Part shown: positions 17,514 to 26,073 of the stretch, in pieces | Numbering within the stretch: the stretch's first letter is position 1 | How the letters are laid out: every line of letters begins with the position of its first letter | Made by a program: the position numbers and the translations under genes | Notes under the pieces: model-generated | Database searches by the model: none | What the model saw: only the letters and a program-made list of their open reading frames with translations | What the model was told of the DNA's origin: nothing | Origin: Thermoproteota archaeon | GTDB taxonomy: Archaea; Korarchaeota; JAOZGF01; JAOZFZ01 | Direction: 5' to 3' | Assembly: GCA_027492035.1 (NCBI GenBank) | Contig: JAOZFT010000004.1 | Location: 602,449 to 666,448 of the forward strand | Length of the DNA: 64,000 nucleotides

Positions 17514-17988
17514 ATCAAAAACTTTTTTTCATAATAACCCCCCTTTATGAAAAGATAATTGGTTTTAAAAAGAGAAACATGGAAAAGGCAAAGCTTTTTA
17601 AGAACCATTAAGTAAGCTCTGAAAACGTTTACTGTAAAAAATAAAACGCTTCCTTATAAATAAATGGATTGGTAAGGCATTATCCTCACTTTAAAAAGGC
17701 CTCTCCAAGAAATTGCTTTGTTACAATTCTCTATTTATTTAAAAAGTTTCACGTTTTTACTTTAAACTACCCACTATAAAACTTTTTAAGAACTGGAATC
17801 ATAACTAATCATAACATTGATGCATAAAAATAAAAAAAGGCTTCGAAGGTTCATTGTTAAGTTTACCCTGGATCTTGAAGTAAAAAGGGTTACTTTCGCG
17901 GTTTTTGCTTATCTTTCCCATGGATTCAATAAACTGTTGAAGCCTGTTCCTTTTAAAATATAGTTGCTTTTTCAGAATAAAATTACCT
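17514..17988. other. intergenic region between glycosylase pseudogene and pheA
   Basis: AT-rich with several TATA-like stretches (for example around 17655-17660). A 69-codon minus-strand frame (17805-18014) overlaps the end of pheA by 26 bases, is basic and resembles no family; it is not called as a gene. Nothing else is evident. Confidence 0.45.
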
Positions 17989-18804
17989 TCACCATTTACT
18001 TTTATAGCTTCCAATTACTTTAATGAATAAAGTATTTTCACGCAAGTCCTTTAATGCTTCAGAAATTTTCCTGTCGCGTAAGTTCCCTTCTATATCAACA
18101 TAGAAAGAATAATTCCACGGCTGATCCTTTATAGGTCTTGACTCTAAATGTAACATGTTAATGTTTCTCTTGGCAAATGCCTCTAAGGCTTTGTAAAGAG
18201 CTCCAGGCTTATGTTCAGTTATAAAAATAAGTGATGTTTTATCGCTGCCATCTGAAATAAACAAATCTCTTCTTAAAATAAAGAATTGGGTGTAATTGTT
18301 TTCTGAGTCTTGGATGTTCTCCCTTAAAACTTTCATGCCGTAGAGTTCGGCAGCATATTTGCTGGCTATGGCTGCTGAATTTCTCTTGCCAGAACTTTTT
18401 ACCTCCATAACACTCCCTGCAGTGTCGAAACTAGGTATTATTTTGAAATTCATTTTTTCAAGGAAGTTTTTACATTGAGATAACGCTTCAGGATGAGAAT
18501 AAACGTATTCTATTTCATTAAGAGAAGATTCCGGGAAACCAATTAATACATGTTCAATTTTCAATGTAACTTCCCCGATTACATAAGCTTCCTCTTCAAA
18601 TAAAAGATCCATTACCTCCCTTATTCCTCCAGTTATGGAGTTACGTATGGGTAACACAGCAAAATCTATCTCCTCATTTTTTAAACCTTCAAATACATCT
18701 CGGAAAGTCTTGTATTGCTTGAACTCTATACTCTCCCTAAAAAATATTTTGGAGGCCTGTTCACTGTAGCAGCCCCTAACTCCTTGGTAACCAATCTTTT
18801 TCAT
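17989..18804 (-). CDS. pheA: prephenate dehydratase
   Basis: The enzyme converts prephenate to phenylpyruvate for phenylalanine synthesis. The N-terminal dehydratase lobes begin YQGVRGCYSEQA and include LPIRNSITGG. The C-terminal ACT domain (about 185-271) has the phenylalanine-binding signature HLESRPIKDQPWNYSFYVD and ends KVIGSY. Length (271) is normal for the monofunctional form. With tyrA and the chorismate mutase fusion, the window holds both branches from prephenate. It is 64 bases downstream of ilvE on the same strand and may be co-transcribed. Confidence 0.93.
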   Translation of the reverse strand: MKKIGYQGVRGCYSEQASKIFFRESIEFKQYKTFRDVFEGLKNEEIDFAVLPIRNSITGGIREVMDLLFEEEAYVIGEVTLKIEHVLIGFPESSLNEIEYVYSHPEALSQCKNFLEKMNFKIIPSFDTAGSVMEVKSSGKRNSAAIASKYAAELYGMKVLRENIQDSENNYTQFFILRRDLFISDGSDKTSLIFITEHKPGALYKALEAFAKRNINMLHLESRPIKDQPWNYSFYVDIEGNLRDRKISEALKDLRENTLFIKVIGSYKSKW

Positions 18805-18868
18805 TTCTGCCTCCTCGTTCTATACTGTAAAGTTTGGAAGCATTAAGGTGATGTTTAATTTTTTAAAA

Positions 18869-19786
18869 TCAAACAAAAGCAAGCCATTTCCTGTATTTTT
18901 CATCAGCTTCCCTTATCACCCTTAAAAATTCATTTCTCAATTTTTTAGTTACTTCTCCCACTTTGCCGTTCCCTACTTTCCTGTGGTCGATTTCAACTAT
19001 GGGTGTTATTTCAGCAGCTGTTCCCGTAAAGAAAACCTCATCGGCAGTGAAAAGTTCACTTCTTGTCAAATTCTTCTCCACAACATTAAAACCTAAATTC
19101 TCAGCTATTTCAATCACTGAATCCCTTGTTACACCATGTAAAATAGATGCTTCCAATGGTGGAGTATAAATAACTTCATTCGCCACTACGAATATGTTCT
19201 CTCCTGTACCTTCTGAAACCAGGCCCCTACTGTCAAGCATTATAGCTTCTGTAAACCCTCTTCTGTGAGCTTCCATTGAAGCCAAAATAGAATTAAGGTA
19301 TTGACCTGATGCTTTTGCTTCCATTGGGAGCATAGCATTACTTATCCTTACCCACGAAGAAATCGTACACGTAGCCCCTTTTTCAAAAGCTTCCTCTCCA
19401 AGGTAAGCTCCCCAAGGCCAAACAGCAACAATTACTTCAGTAGGGTTAGATGACGGGTCTAAACTCATTCCTCCTAAACCCTTAAAGGCTAAAGGCCTAA
19501 TATAGCATTCCTCTAACTCATTCACTCTCACAGTTTCTTTAATAATTTCCATAAACTCATCCAAGGAATAAGGAATCTCCATAAAATAAATTTTAGCTGA
19601 ACTAAAAAATCTCTTAACATGCTCCCTTAACCTGAAAACAGCAGGGCCCTTAACTGTTTTATAACATCTAATCCCCTCAAAAACACCCGATCCATAGTGT
19701 AAGCCATGGACAAGAACATGAACTTTTGCTTCATCCCAGTCAACAAATTTGCCGTTCATCCAGATTTTCTTTGTTTTTTCAGGCAA
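18869..19786 (-). CDS. ilvE: branched-chain amino acid aminotransferase
   Basis: This is a fold-type IV PLP enzyme that transaminates Leu, Ile and Val with 2-oxoglutarate. It shows WMNGKFVDWDEAKVHVLVHG, YGSGVFEGIRCY, the lysine region EAKASGQYLNSILA, MLDSRGLVSEGTGENIF and FFTGTAAEITPI. Length is 305 residues. The start used is a TTG preceded by GGAGGTGGT; a TTG six codons upstream would include this ribosome-binding site. It reads divergently from the radical SAM gene and toward pheA. Confidence 0.94.
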   Translation of the reverse strand: MPEKTKKIWMNGKFVDWDEAKVHVLVHGLHYGSGVFEGIRCYKTVKGPAVFRLREHVKRFFSSAKIYFMEIPYSLDEFMEIIKETVRVNELEECYIRPLAFKGLGGMSLDPSSNPTEVIVAVWPWGAYLGEEAFEKGATCTISSWVRISNAMLPMEAKASGQYLNSILASMEAHRRGFTEAIMLDSRGLVSEGTGENIFVVANEVIYTPPLEASILHGVTRDSVIEIAENLGFNVVEKNLTRSELFTADEVFFTGTAAEITPIVEIDHRKVGNGKVGEVTKKLRNEFLRVIREADEKYRKWLAFV

Positions 19787-20153
19787 GAAACCACCTCCTG
19801 TCAACCCTTATCACAAAGAAGTTAGCCTTTAAAGTGGAAGGAGCAGCTTTATAAATTTTTCCATTAAATGTTGAAAAAAGTTTTAAAAAGAGCTTCTTTG
19901 TAAATATTTGTCCATTTATTCCTAAAAAGATTAAAACACATGGTTCCTAAAGGTTTTGCAAATTGCCATTTTTCAACCTGAAAAACCCAAAAAACAAAAG
20001 AAAACTTCTACACTTTAATTTATAAAAGAAATTTCTCCTCTTCTTTTTTGAAAATTTTTATATACCAAACAAAATAAATTCTTCCTTAAAACATTTGGAA
20101 AAATTTATGGTAAAATCTTCCTTACACAGAATTCATTCAAAAGGAGCCCTAAA
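19787..20153. promoter_or_regulatory. divergent promoter region of ilvE and radical SAM gene
   Basis: Very AT-rich spacer between two divergent genes. A clear plus-strand TATA box lies at 20055-20064. The ilvE promoter should lie near 19850-19900, where TATAAATTTTTCC occurs on the plus strand. A 16-codon ORF just before the radical SAM gene is described separately. Confidence 0.5.
20055..20064 (+). promoter_or_regulatory. TATA box of radical SAM gene
   Basis: TTTTTATATA preceded by GAAAA fits an archaeal BRE/TATA element. The expected transcription start is near 20090, upstream of both the 16-codon ORF and the radical SAM start. Confidence 0.5.
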
Positions 20154-20157
20154 ATGA
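20107..20157 (+). CDS. possible 16-residue leader or precursor peptide
   Basis: A short frame, MVKSSLHRIHSKGALK, starts 17 or so bases after the predicted transcription start and ends at a TGA that overlaps the ATG of the radical SAM gene (ATGA). This arrangement couples translation of the two. It could be a RiPP-type precursor, a regulatory leader, or chance. The ribosome-binding site GGAG of the radical SAM gene lies inside it, and it has only a weak site of its own. It contains no Cys, Asp or Glu, which is unusual for a core peptide. Confidence 0.25.
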   Translation: MVKSSLHRIHSKGALK

Positions 20158-21458
20158 AGAGGAAAATCTATGATGGTGTGTTTAAAACAAACGAAGGCAG
20201 AACAATTAAACTTCATTTAATTGAAGAAGGAAAAACCGGTATTTTAGTTATTAACGCAAATAAGATACTTTACACAAATGAAACAGGAAAGGAGCATCTG
20301 AAACTTATATTAAAGGGGAAGGAAGTAGATGAAGCAGTTAAGACACTTCACAGAAAATTTAAAGCAAACTCGGAACAACTGAGAAAAAACCATGAAAACA
20401 TTCTCTTAATGCTTAACATTCTCTCGAAAACAAACAAAATAGCACCGACCTTATTTTACGGAGTAAAAAGGATAGATCCCTTATCTAAAGACCTAAACCA
20501 TCCCTTACGTATGGATCTAGCCCTAACGTACAGATGCAACAACGACTGTCTCCACTGTTATGCTGGTGGTTCTCGTCAAACAAAAGAATTAACCACTGGT
20601 GAATGGAAAAAGGTGATTAAAAAGGTTTATTCACTCGGTGTTCCACAGATAGTCTTTACGGGGGGTGAACCAACTCTAAGAAAAGATTTACCTGAACTTA
20701 TAGAGTATGCTCAGAAGAAAGGAGCAGTTACAGGTTTGATAACTAACGGTAGAAGGTTTAAGGATGAAAATTACGTAGCAGGATTAGTAGAGAAGGGTTT
20801 GGATTACACCCAAATAACTATTGAATCAAATAAGCCTGAAGTTCATGACAAAATTACGCAAGTGAAGGGAAGCTGGGAAGAAACAGTTAAAGGAATAGAA
20901 AACGCCTTGAAACAAAACTTCTATGTATCGACAAACACCACCCTATCCAAATACACAATTAACCACGTTGAGGAAATAGTGGATTTCCTCCACCAGTTGG
21001 GAATCAAAAATTTCGGATTTAATGCTTTAATTTATTCAGGTAGGGCAAAGGAGGCTGAATCGGTTTTTGCTTTAGAACCTCAAGAATTAAAAGAAGCATT
21101 GGAAAAAATTAAAATTAAAGCTGAGGAAAACAATATGCACTTTATCTGGTACACCCCCACAAAATATTGTGAGTTAAACCCTGTAGAAATGGGTCTAGAC
21201 CCAAAATTTTGTTCAGCTGTCAAAATAAACATGTTGATTGAGCCTGACGGCACAATTCTCCCATGCCAGTCCTGGTTTGAGCCCCTTGGAAACATTTTAA
21301 AAGATAAATGGAAGGAAGTGACTGAGAAGAAACTTTACCAGTATGTTAAGGAATGGGGATGGATGCCTGAGGAATGCAATAACTGCCCATTCCGAAACAT
21401 TTGCAGTTACGGGTGCCCTTTAAAAATAGGGGTATGTGAAACCTGTCTAAGAATATGA
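20154..21458 (+). CDS. radical SAM/SPASM enzyme with PqqD-like N-terminal domain
   Basis: The 434-residue protein has three parts. Residues about 10-75 resemble a PqqD-like peptide-recognition element (VINANKILYTNETGKEHLKL). The radical SAM core starts with C128-x3-C132-x2-C135 in RCNNDCLHCYAGG and has FTGGEPTLRKDL. The C-terminal SPASM domain has FCSAVKINMLIEPDGTILPC and CNNCPFRNICSYGCPLK with extra cysteines for auxiliary Fe-S clusters. Such enzymes modify ribosomal peptides or mature enzymes (PqqE, AnSME and quinohemoprotein maturase relatives). No large substrate gene is adjacent. It acts in the cytosol under anaerobic conditions. The exact substrate is unknown. Confidence 0.88.
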   Translation: MKRKIYDGVFKTNEGRTIKLHLIEEGKTGILVINANKILYTNETGKEHLKLILKGKEVDEAVKTLHRKFKANSEQLRKNHENILLMLNILSKTNKIAPTLFYGVKRIDPLSKDLNHPLRMDLALTYRCNNDCLHCYAGGSRQTKELTTGEWKKVIKKVYSLGVPQIVFTGGEPTLRKDLPELIEYAQKKGAVTGLITNGRRFKDENYVAGLVEKGLDYTQITIESNKPEVHDKITQVKGSWEETVKGIENALKQNFYVSTNTTLSKYTINHVEEIVDFLHQLGIKNFGFNALIYSGRAKEAESVFALEPQELKEALEKIKIKAEENNMHFIWYTPTKYCELNPVEMGLDPKFCSAVKINMLIEPDGTILPCQSWFEPLGNILKDKWKEVTEKKLYQYVKEWGWMPEECNNCPFRNICSYGCPLKIGVCETCLRI

Positions 21459-22019
21459 TTTAGTTTAAAATGAAGAAGTCCTTGAACCTGTATACTTCCT
21501 AGTTTAAAAAATAGAAGACGTTAAAGTTTATAATCTCCTTGAAATCAAACTTTTTAACTTAAAATATTCCTTACAGATTCTGTCCCCATTAAAAAACAAT
21601 GCCTAAGTTTTTTGTTTCAACTCTCCGCGAAACCTTTCCTCCCATTTCTCTTCAAGACTCTGTAGGGGTAAGAATAACGTAATTGATCTATGCCTGTCAC
21701 TCCACTCTGAAATAAACATGTCTCTCAACCGCTCCACTTCTCAACCTTGCCAGTATACCCTAAACTTCCCTTGCCGACTACATTTTAAAAGATGCACTGT
21801 TAGTTTCTCCTTCTTCCGTCCCAATTTTTCCCTCCCTCCCCTTAGATTTTAAACGTTTCATTTCTCTCTTTTTATTTTGGAAGGCTTTCCCTCAGCCGTA
21901 AGGGCATTGTTTTGAGAAAAACATTTACATCCTTAAACATTAATCATTTTCACTTTAACTTTTTAAGTAAAAGTATCCCGTTGATTTTCTAAAACCTTTT
22001 AAAGGGCCCCAACCTTGAA
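21459..22019. other. intergenic region with coding debris
   Basis: About 560 bases without an intact gene. The minus strand between about 21603 and 21800 contains protein-like fragments (listed separately). The plus strand has only tiny frames. The promoter of the downstream VIT-like gene is expected near 21950-21990. Confidence 0.5.
21603..21800 (-). pseudogene. possible decayed gene fragment
   Basis: A 38-44 codon minus-strand frame ends at 21603 and reads VERLRDMFISEWSDRHRSI, then LPLQSLEEKWEERF. Just upstream the same frame reads GKFRVYWQG and a stop, and an adjacent frame reads GKGSLGYTGKVEKWSG. The amino-acid composition is unlike random AT-rich translation and suggests a gene eroded by a stop and at least one indel. 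The original family was not recognised. Confidence 0.3.
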
Positions 22020-22520
22020 GTGAGAATAATGATTAAACATTCCTTGAAAATGGGTTTTAGTTTTGGTTTAACCTCTGGAGTAATAACTACCCTTGGTTTA
22101 GTGATTGGGTTAAGTTCAGGAACTCATTCAAGACTTGCGGTTATAGGGGGTGTGTTGACAATAGCTGTTGCTGATTCCTTCTCAGACGCTGTAGGAGTCC
22201 ATGTTTCTGAAGAATCTGAAGGAAAACACACCCAAAAGGAAGTTTGGGAATCCACAATATCCACTTTCATATCGAAGTTTCTCTTCACAAACACATTCGT
22301 TATTCCAACCCTCTTACTTAGCCTTCAAGCAGCCATAATTGTAAGTCTTGTTTGGGGTTTGTCACTACTAAGTTTTTTCAGCTTCCTCATTGCTAAAGAG
22401 CAAAAAGTGAACCCCTGGAAAGTGGTTCTAGAGCATTTATTCATTACTTTAATAGTTGTAACCTCAGCTAACTATATAGGCAGTTTCATTTCTTCATTCT
22501 GCAGCTTAACCGGTCCCTGA
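22020..22520 (+). CDS. VIT/CCC1-like membrane transporter, short form
   Basis: The 166-residue hydrophobic protein has FGLTSGVITTLGLVIGLS followed by a second helix and VADSFSDAVGVHVSEESEGK. This resembles the first two helices and the cytosolic E/S-rich segment of the VIT1/CCC1 iron and manganese transporter family. Two more helix pairs follow. Family members usually have five membrane segments and about 170-250 residues, so this is at the short end. It probably moves or stores a divalent metal. The start is GTG; an ATG follows three codons later. It stands upstream of thiL with about 190 bases between. Confidence 0.7.
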   Translation: MRIMIKHSLKMGFSFGLTSGVITTLGLVIGLSSGTHSRLAVIGGVLTIAVADSFSDAVGVHVSEESEGKHTQKEVWESTISTFISKFLFTNTFVIPTLLLSLQAAIIVSLVWGLSLLSFFSFLIAKEQKVNPWKVVLEHLFITLIVVTSANYIGSFISSFCSLTGP

Positions 22521-22707
22521 AGAATTCTCTCTATTAAGCCTCTAGAAACCATCTTTTTCAGGGTGTAAACAGGTTCCTTAAGCTTAAAACTAAACCTCCA
22601 ACAAGAAGATAAGCCTCCTTCATTAACTCAATTCATTTTTAAAAGTGTTGAAAGGTGTTTCCTTCACTTTTTTAGGGAGGGGGAGGTGTGTAAAGGAGGG
22701 GTTGAAA

Positions 22708-23730
22708 ATGAAAGTTTCAGAGATCGGCGAAAGAAAACTAATTGAAATCCTCCTAAATTTACTCAGTAAAGACCCTGAGGAATTATTTGGTTACGACGAC
22801 GTCTCTGGTAGAGTTTTACTTGGTGAACTTATCTTTTCGTTAAAAACAGACACTTTCGTTGCTTCAACCGACCTACTTCCAGGCACCCCTTGGAAAAGTG
22901 TAGGCCGCAAAATTGTGGTGATGAACATTAGCGACTTCGCAGCAAAGGGAATAACTCCCCTCGCGGGCTTAATTTCTCTCTGTTTAAAAGGTGACATGGA
23001 ACTTAGAGACGTGAAAGAGATTTATAAAGGGATAAATGAAACAGCTAAAGAATACAAAGTCCCCATCTGGGGTGGAGATACAAACGAGTGTTCAGACCTA
23101 GTCATTACAGGAGCATTTGCAGGAATAGGTTTAAAAAGTAAACTTGTTTTCAGGAGCGGGGCTAAACCAGGGGACCTAATTTACTCCACTGGAGAATTCG
23201 GATTAACAAGTGCAGCTTTCAAGATCCTGCTTGGAAAGAGGGAAGTTGAAGACAAAAAATTAAGGAAGAAAATTTTGAAGTCTGTGTATGAACCGAAAGC
23301 TAAACTGAAAGAAGGACTGACTTTAACAGATAAAAGACTTGTTAACGCAAGTATAGACTGCAGCGACGGGTTAGCTGCCTCTCTAAATGAATTAGCTAGG
23401 CAAAGCCGCGTAAACATACTTGTAGAAAAAATACCTGTAGCTAAAGAAGCAAAAAAATACTTTGAAACACAAAACCTAGACCCGGAAAAGGAAGCATTGT
23501 ACCAAGGTGGTGAAGAGTACGAATTAATTCTCACAATCCCCCCTGAAAAAATAGAAGAAGCGAAAAGTAACATAGAGAAAACAGGTTCAAAACTTTTCTA
23601 CATTGGAAAAGTAAAGAAGGGAAGGGGGGTTTATTTAATTAGAAACGGTGAGAAGGAAGTAATTGAAGACAGGGGTTGGCAGCACTTCCTTAAATGGAAA
23701 CGAAAATTTAATGTTCCCTCAAAAACTTAG
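22708..23730 (+). CDS. thiL: thiamine-monophosphate kinase
   Basis: ThiL phosphorylates thiamine monophosphate to the active pyrophosphate. It belongs to the AIR synthase-like superfamily: MKVSEIGERKLIEIL at the start, GYDDVS, ASTDLLPGTPW, VVMNISDFAAKG (magnesium/ATP-binding aspartates), GGDTNE, and ASIDCSDGLAASLNEL. The ATG used is preceded by AAAGGAGGGG at ideal spacing; an upstream ATG at 22645 would add 21 unrelated residues. The 340-residue length is normal. No other thiamine genes are adjacent. Confidence 0.93.
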   Translation: MKVSEIGERKLIEILLNLLSKDPEELFGYDDVSGRVLLGELIFSLKTDTFVASTDLLPGTPWKSVGRKIVVMNISDFAAKGITPLAGLISLCLKGDMELRDVKEIYKGINETAKEYKVPIWGGDTNECSDLVITGAFAGIGLKSKLVFRSGAKPGDLIYSTGEFGLTSAAFKILLGKREVEDKKLRKKILKSVYEPKAKLKEGLTLTDKRLVNASIDCSDGLAASLNELARQSRVNILVEKIPVAKEAKKYFETQNLDPEKEALYQGGEEYELILTIPPEKIEEAKSNIEKTGSKLFYIGKVKKGRGVYLIRNGEKEVIEDRGWQHFLKWKRKFNVPSKT

Positions 23731-24062
23731 GAATCGAAAAACATTATATGTTGCAAGGAAAAGTCTTGAATTATTTATGTTCTGTGTTTAAAGGGGAAGA
23801 AATTATTTAGGAGGTTTAAGGAATTCATATGTAACTTGGTAATATGTTGCTTACGTTGTTGCTTCCTGTTCCCTCCTAAACTAGAACATTTAACAAGTTC
23901 AAGAATAGTTATCTATTAGACTTTATGAAGGAAGTCGTCTTCTATTTTCTTGTCAGGAAGCCTGTTTTATAAACAAGAGTCAAGCGATAAATAATTAAGT
24001 ATGCAGTTGAAGGAAAGGGTTCCATTTTTCCATTCCTCCTTTTTTTCTTTGTGATAAAAAGT
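23731..24062. other. convergent intergenic region between thiL and TatD-like gene
   Basis: No gene is seen. It holds a long imperfect inverted repeat (23806-23880), described separately, and T-rich stretches toward both gene ends that may act as terminators. Confidence 0.5.
23806..23880. repeat. imperfect inverted repeat between convergent genes
   Basis: TTTAGGAGG-TTTA-AGGAA pairs with TTCCT-GTTC-CCTCCTAAA across a 39-base loop, giving 14 paired bases with a symmetrical 4/4 internal loop. It may form a stem in a 3' end RNA or be a remnant of a small mobile element. One arm contains GGAGG, so a fortuitous match to a ribosome-binding-like string is possible. Confidence 0.4.
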
Positions 24063-24854
24063 TTACTCTCTTATTTTTATGAAGTTTATGAAGTTTCCTC
24101 TGGAAATTTTTTCCAGGACAAGACTATCTACTTCTCTCTTTAAAAGGAAATCAACTGTTTTCTTTACAGCTAATGGGTCAGAGGGTTCTCTTCCGCAGTC
24201 ACTGTTTAAAATGATTCTGTCAATAAGTTTCGGGTAACTTTCTATTATGTGGTAAACTTTTTCTTGTGTAAGTTTACCTGGTTGAACAGTTAATCCTATA
24301 TAGTAGGTGTTGTTTTCCATTTTCTCTAATTGATTCATGGTTAAGTGGTCAATCATTACTTGCTCCTGTTTAACCCTTGTTTCTTCCAATATTTTAAGTA
24401 TTAATTCAAAAATTTCTTGTTTATTTTTTCTTGGAGTATGGATAATTACAGGTTTCCCATAATCCCTAGCTAATTTCAACTGTTTCTTTAAAATTACCTG
24501 TTCCTTAATGGAGCCTTTCTCCAGCCCTGCTTCTCCAATAACAGCTGATTCTTCAATATTTCTTTCTATTTCCTTTATTTCCCCCTCCATTTTCCCGTAA
24601 ATGTTTCTTGGATGAATTCCTAAACCAATGTAGGGTGTTAATTTTAAACTTTTAAACCTCTCTTTTTCAGACTGTGTAAGCCACGTGTAAAGGTCTTTTA
24701 ACGTGCAGCGGCAGCTTGGTTTTACAGGGAAATAGGAAAGCACAGCTGCACCTTCATAGCCTTCTTCCTTTAAAAGTTTAAGGGTTGAGTAGTTGCTGAA
24801 GTAATGGTGAGTGTGGCCGTCGATAAACCTTGATTTTCCTCTTACTTCACTCAT
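24063..24854 (-). CDS. TatD-like metal-dependent hydrolase
   Basis: The 263-residue protein starts with FIDGHTHHYFSN, the metal-binding HxH of the TatD/amidohydrolase barrel. Further motifs are GLGIHPRNI, VIGEAGLEKGS, PVIIHTPRKNK, MIDHLTM and ILNSDCGREPSDP, together giving the remaining metal ligands. Family members are often phosphoesterases or nucleases, but many archaeal ones are uncharacterised. It follows the Hdr gene group on the same strand by 25 bases, so it may be transcribed with it. Substrate is unknown. Confidence 0.83.
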   Translation of the reverse strand: MSEVRGKSRFIDGHTHHYFSNYSTLKLLKEEGYEGAAVLSYFPVKPSCRCTLKDLYTWLTQSEKERFKSLKLTPYIGLGIHPRNIYGKMEGEIKEIERNIEESAVIGEAGLEKGSIKEQVILKKQLKLARDYGKPVIIHTPRKNKQEIFELILKILEETRVKQEQVMIDHLTMNQLEKMENNTYYIGLTVQPGKLTQEKVYHIIESYPKLIDRIILNSDCGREPSDPLAVKKTVDFLLKREVDSLVLEKISRGNFINFIKIRE

Positions 24855-24879
24855 TTTCCTTTCTTTCCCTTATCTATTT

Positions 24880-26037
24880 TCATATTACCTCGTTTAAGAC
24901 TTCAGCTAAATCCTTCACTTCTATTTCTTCATCCTTCCCTATAACTTTTACTGCATCTGTTAAATTCATTAAACAGAATGGACAGGCAGTAACTATTATG
25001 TCCGGATTCAGTTTAGCCGCCTCCTTAGCTCTTGTAACTGCAGGTCTCTCCTTAGGAGGTTCTTCCATCCATATTCTTCCTCCTCCTCCCCCACAACAGT
25101 AACTGTTCTCTCTGTTCCTCCTCATTTCTACAAACTGTAAACCCGGAATTGACTTAAGGATGTTTCTGGGTTCATCATATACTCCGTTATGTCTTCCGAG
25201 AAAGCATGGGTCATGGTAAGTAACCTTTTTGTTTAATCTCCCCTTTATCTTCAATTTTCCCTCCTTTATCAGGTTCCAAATGAACTGTGTATAGTGTTGA
25301 ACCTCGATTTTGCCTCCAAATTCCTTATATTCCTTCTTAAAAACGTTAAAACTGTGGGGGGAGGTTGTAACCATCCTTTTTACGTTGTATTTTTCAAAGT
25401 TAGCAATGTTTTCTTCAGCTAACATTTCAAACAACCCCTTTTCACCAAGTTTTAAAACTCCGTCTCCACAACATTTTTCCTTGTTTCCAAGTATGAAAAA
25501 ATCAACATTTGCTTTCCTGAAAATGTTAACTATGGCTTTAGCAACTTCTTGGTTTCTGGTGTCGTAGGATGGTGTACAACCTACAAAATAAAGGACTTCC
25601 CCTGTTTCCCCTTTACTTGCATCTTTCAAACTTAAATCCTTACACCATTCTGTTCTCTTGTTTTCTAATCCTCCCCAAGGATTTCCGTTCCTGAATGTGC
25701 TTTCAAGCATGTCCTGAACAGTTTTAGGTATAAACCCTCCCTCAACCACTTTACTCCTTAACTCAGTAACTAAATCACTAATACTTATTTCACTTGGGCA
25801 TCTCACACTGCACTTGTAACATGATGTACACATCCATAAAGTGTCCTCTTCAAAGACAGGTTCAATGTATTCTTCCCTGAAAAGGGCAATTACTTTTCTT
25901 GGGGTGTTTCCCCAAACAGTTGGACATGAACCTGAACAAACTCCACATTGTAAACACTCCCTAATTTTCTGCCCCAAAGGTGAACTATAAATTTCATTCA
26001 GTAATTCCTCGACTTGAACATTAATTTTTCCAGCCAA
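24880..26037 (-). CDS. hdrD: HdrCB-like heterodisulfide reductase fusion (HdrD type)
   Basis: Residues about 20-80 carry two [4Fe-4S] motifs (CLQCGVCSGSCPTVWG and CTSCYKCSVRCPSE) as in HdrC. Residues about 150-385 carry two CCG cysteine-rich domains (EKCCGDG and ENSYCCGGGGGR) as in HdrB, which bind the non-cubane Fe-S clusters that reduce disulfides. The order matches membrane HdrD, but no HdrE is present; the soluble partner HdrA is in the same cluster. It probably reduces a CoM-CoB-type heterodisulfide or an analogous sulfur compound. The native substrate is not certain because no mcr genes are visible. Confidence 0.9.
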   Translation of the reverse strand: MAGKINVQVEELLNEIYSSPLGQKIRECLQCGVCSGSCPTVWGNTPRKVIALFREEYIEPVFEEDTLWMCTSCYKCSVRCPSEISISDLVTELRSKVVEGGFIPKTVQDMLESTFRNGNPWGGLENKRTEWCKDLSLKDASKGETGEVLYFVGCTPSYDTRNQEVAKAIVNIFRKANVDFFILGNKEKCCGDGVLKLGEKGLFEMLAEENIANFEKYNVKRMVTTSPHSFNVFKKEYKEFGGKIEVQHYTQFIWNLIKEGKLKIKGRLNKKVTYHDPCFLGRHNGVYDEPRNILKSIPGLQFVEMRRNRENSYCCGGGGGRIWMEEPPKERPAVTRAKEAAKLNPDIIVTACPFCLMNLTDAVKVIGKDEEIEVKDLAEVLNEVI

Positions 26038-26073
26038 TTTTCACCTTTCCTCCTTTCATCTTTTTAAAAACTT

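Noticed and set aside
17805-18014. 69-codon minus-strand frame at the end of pheA
   Set aside because: It overlaps the C-terminus of pheA, is basic and AT-driven in composition, and matches no family.
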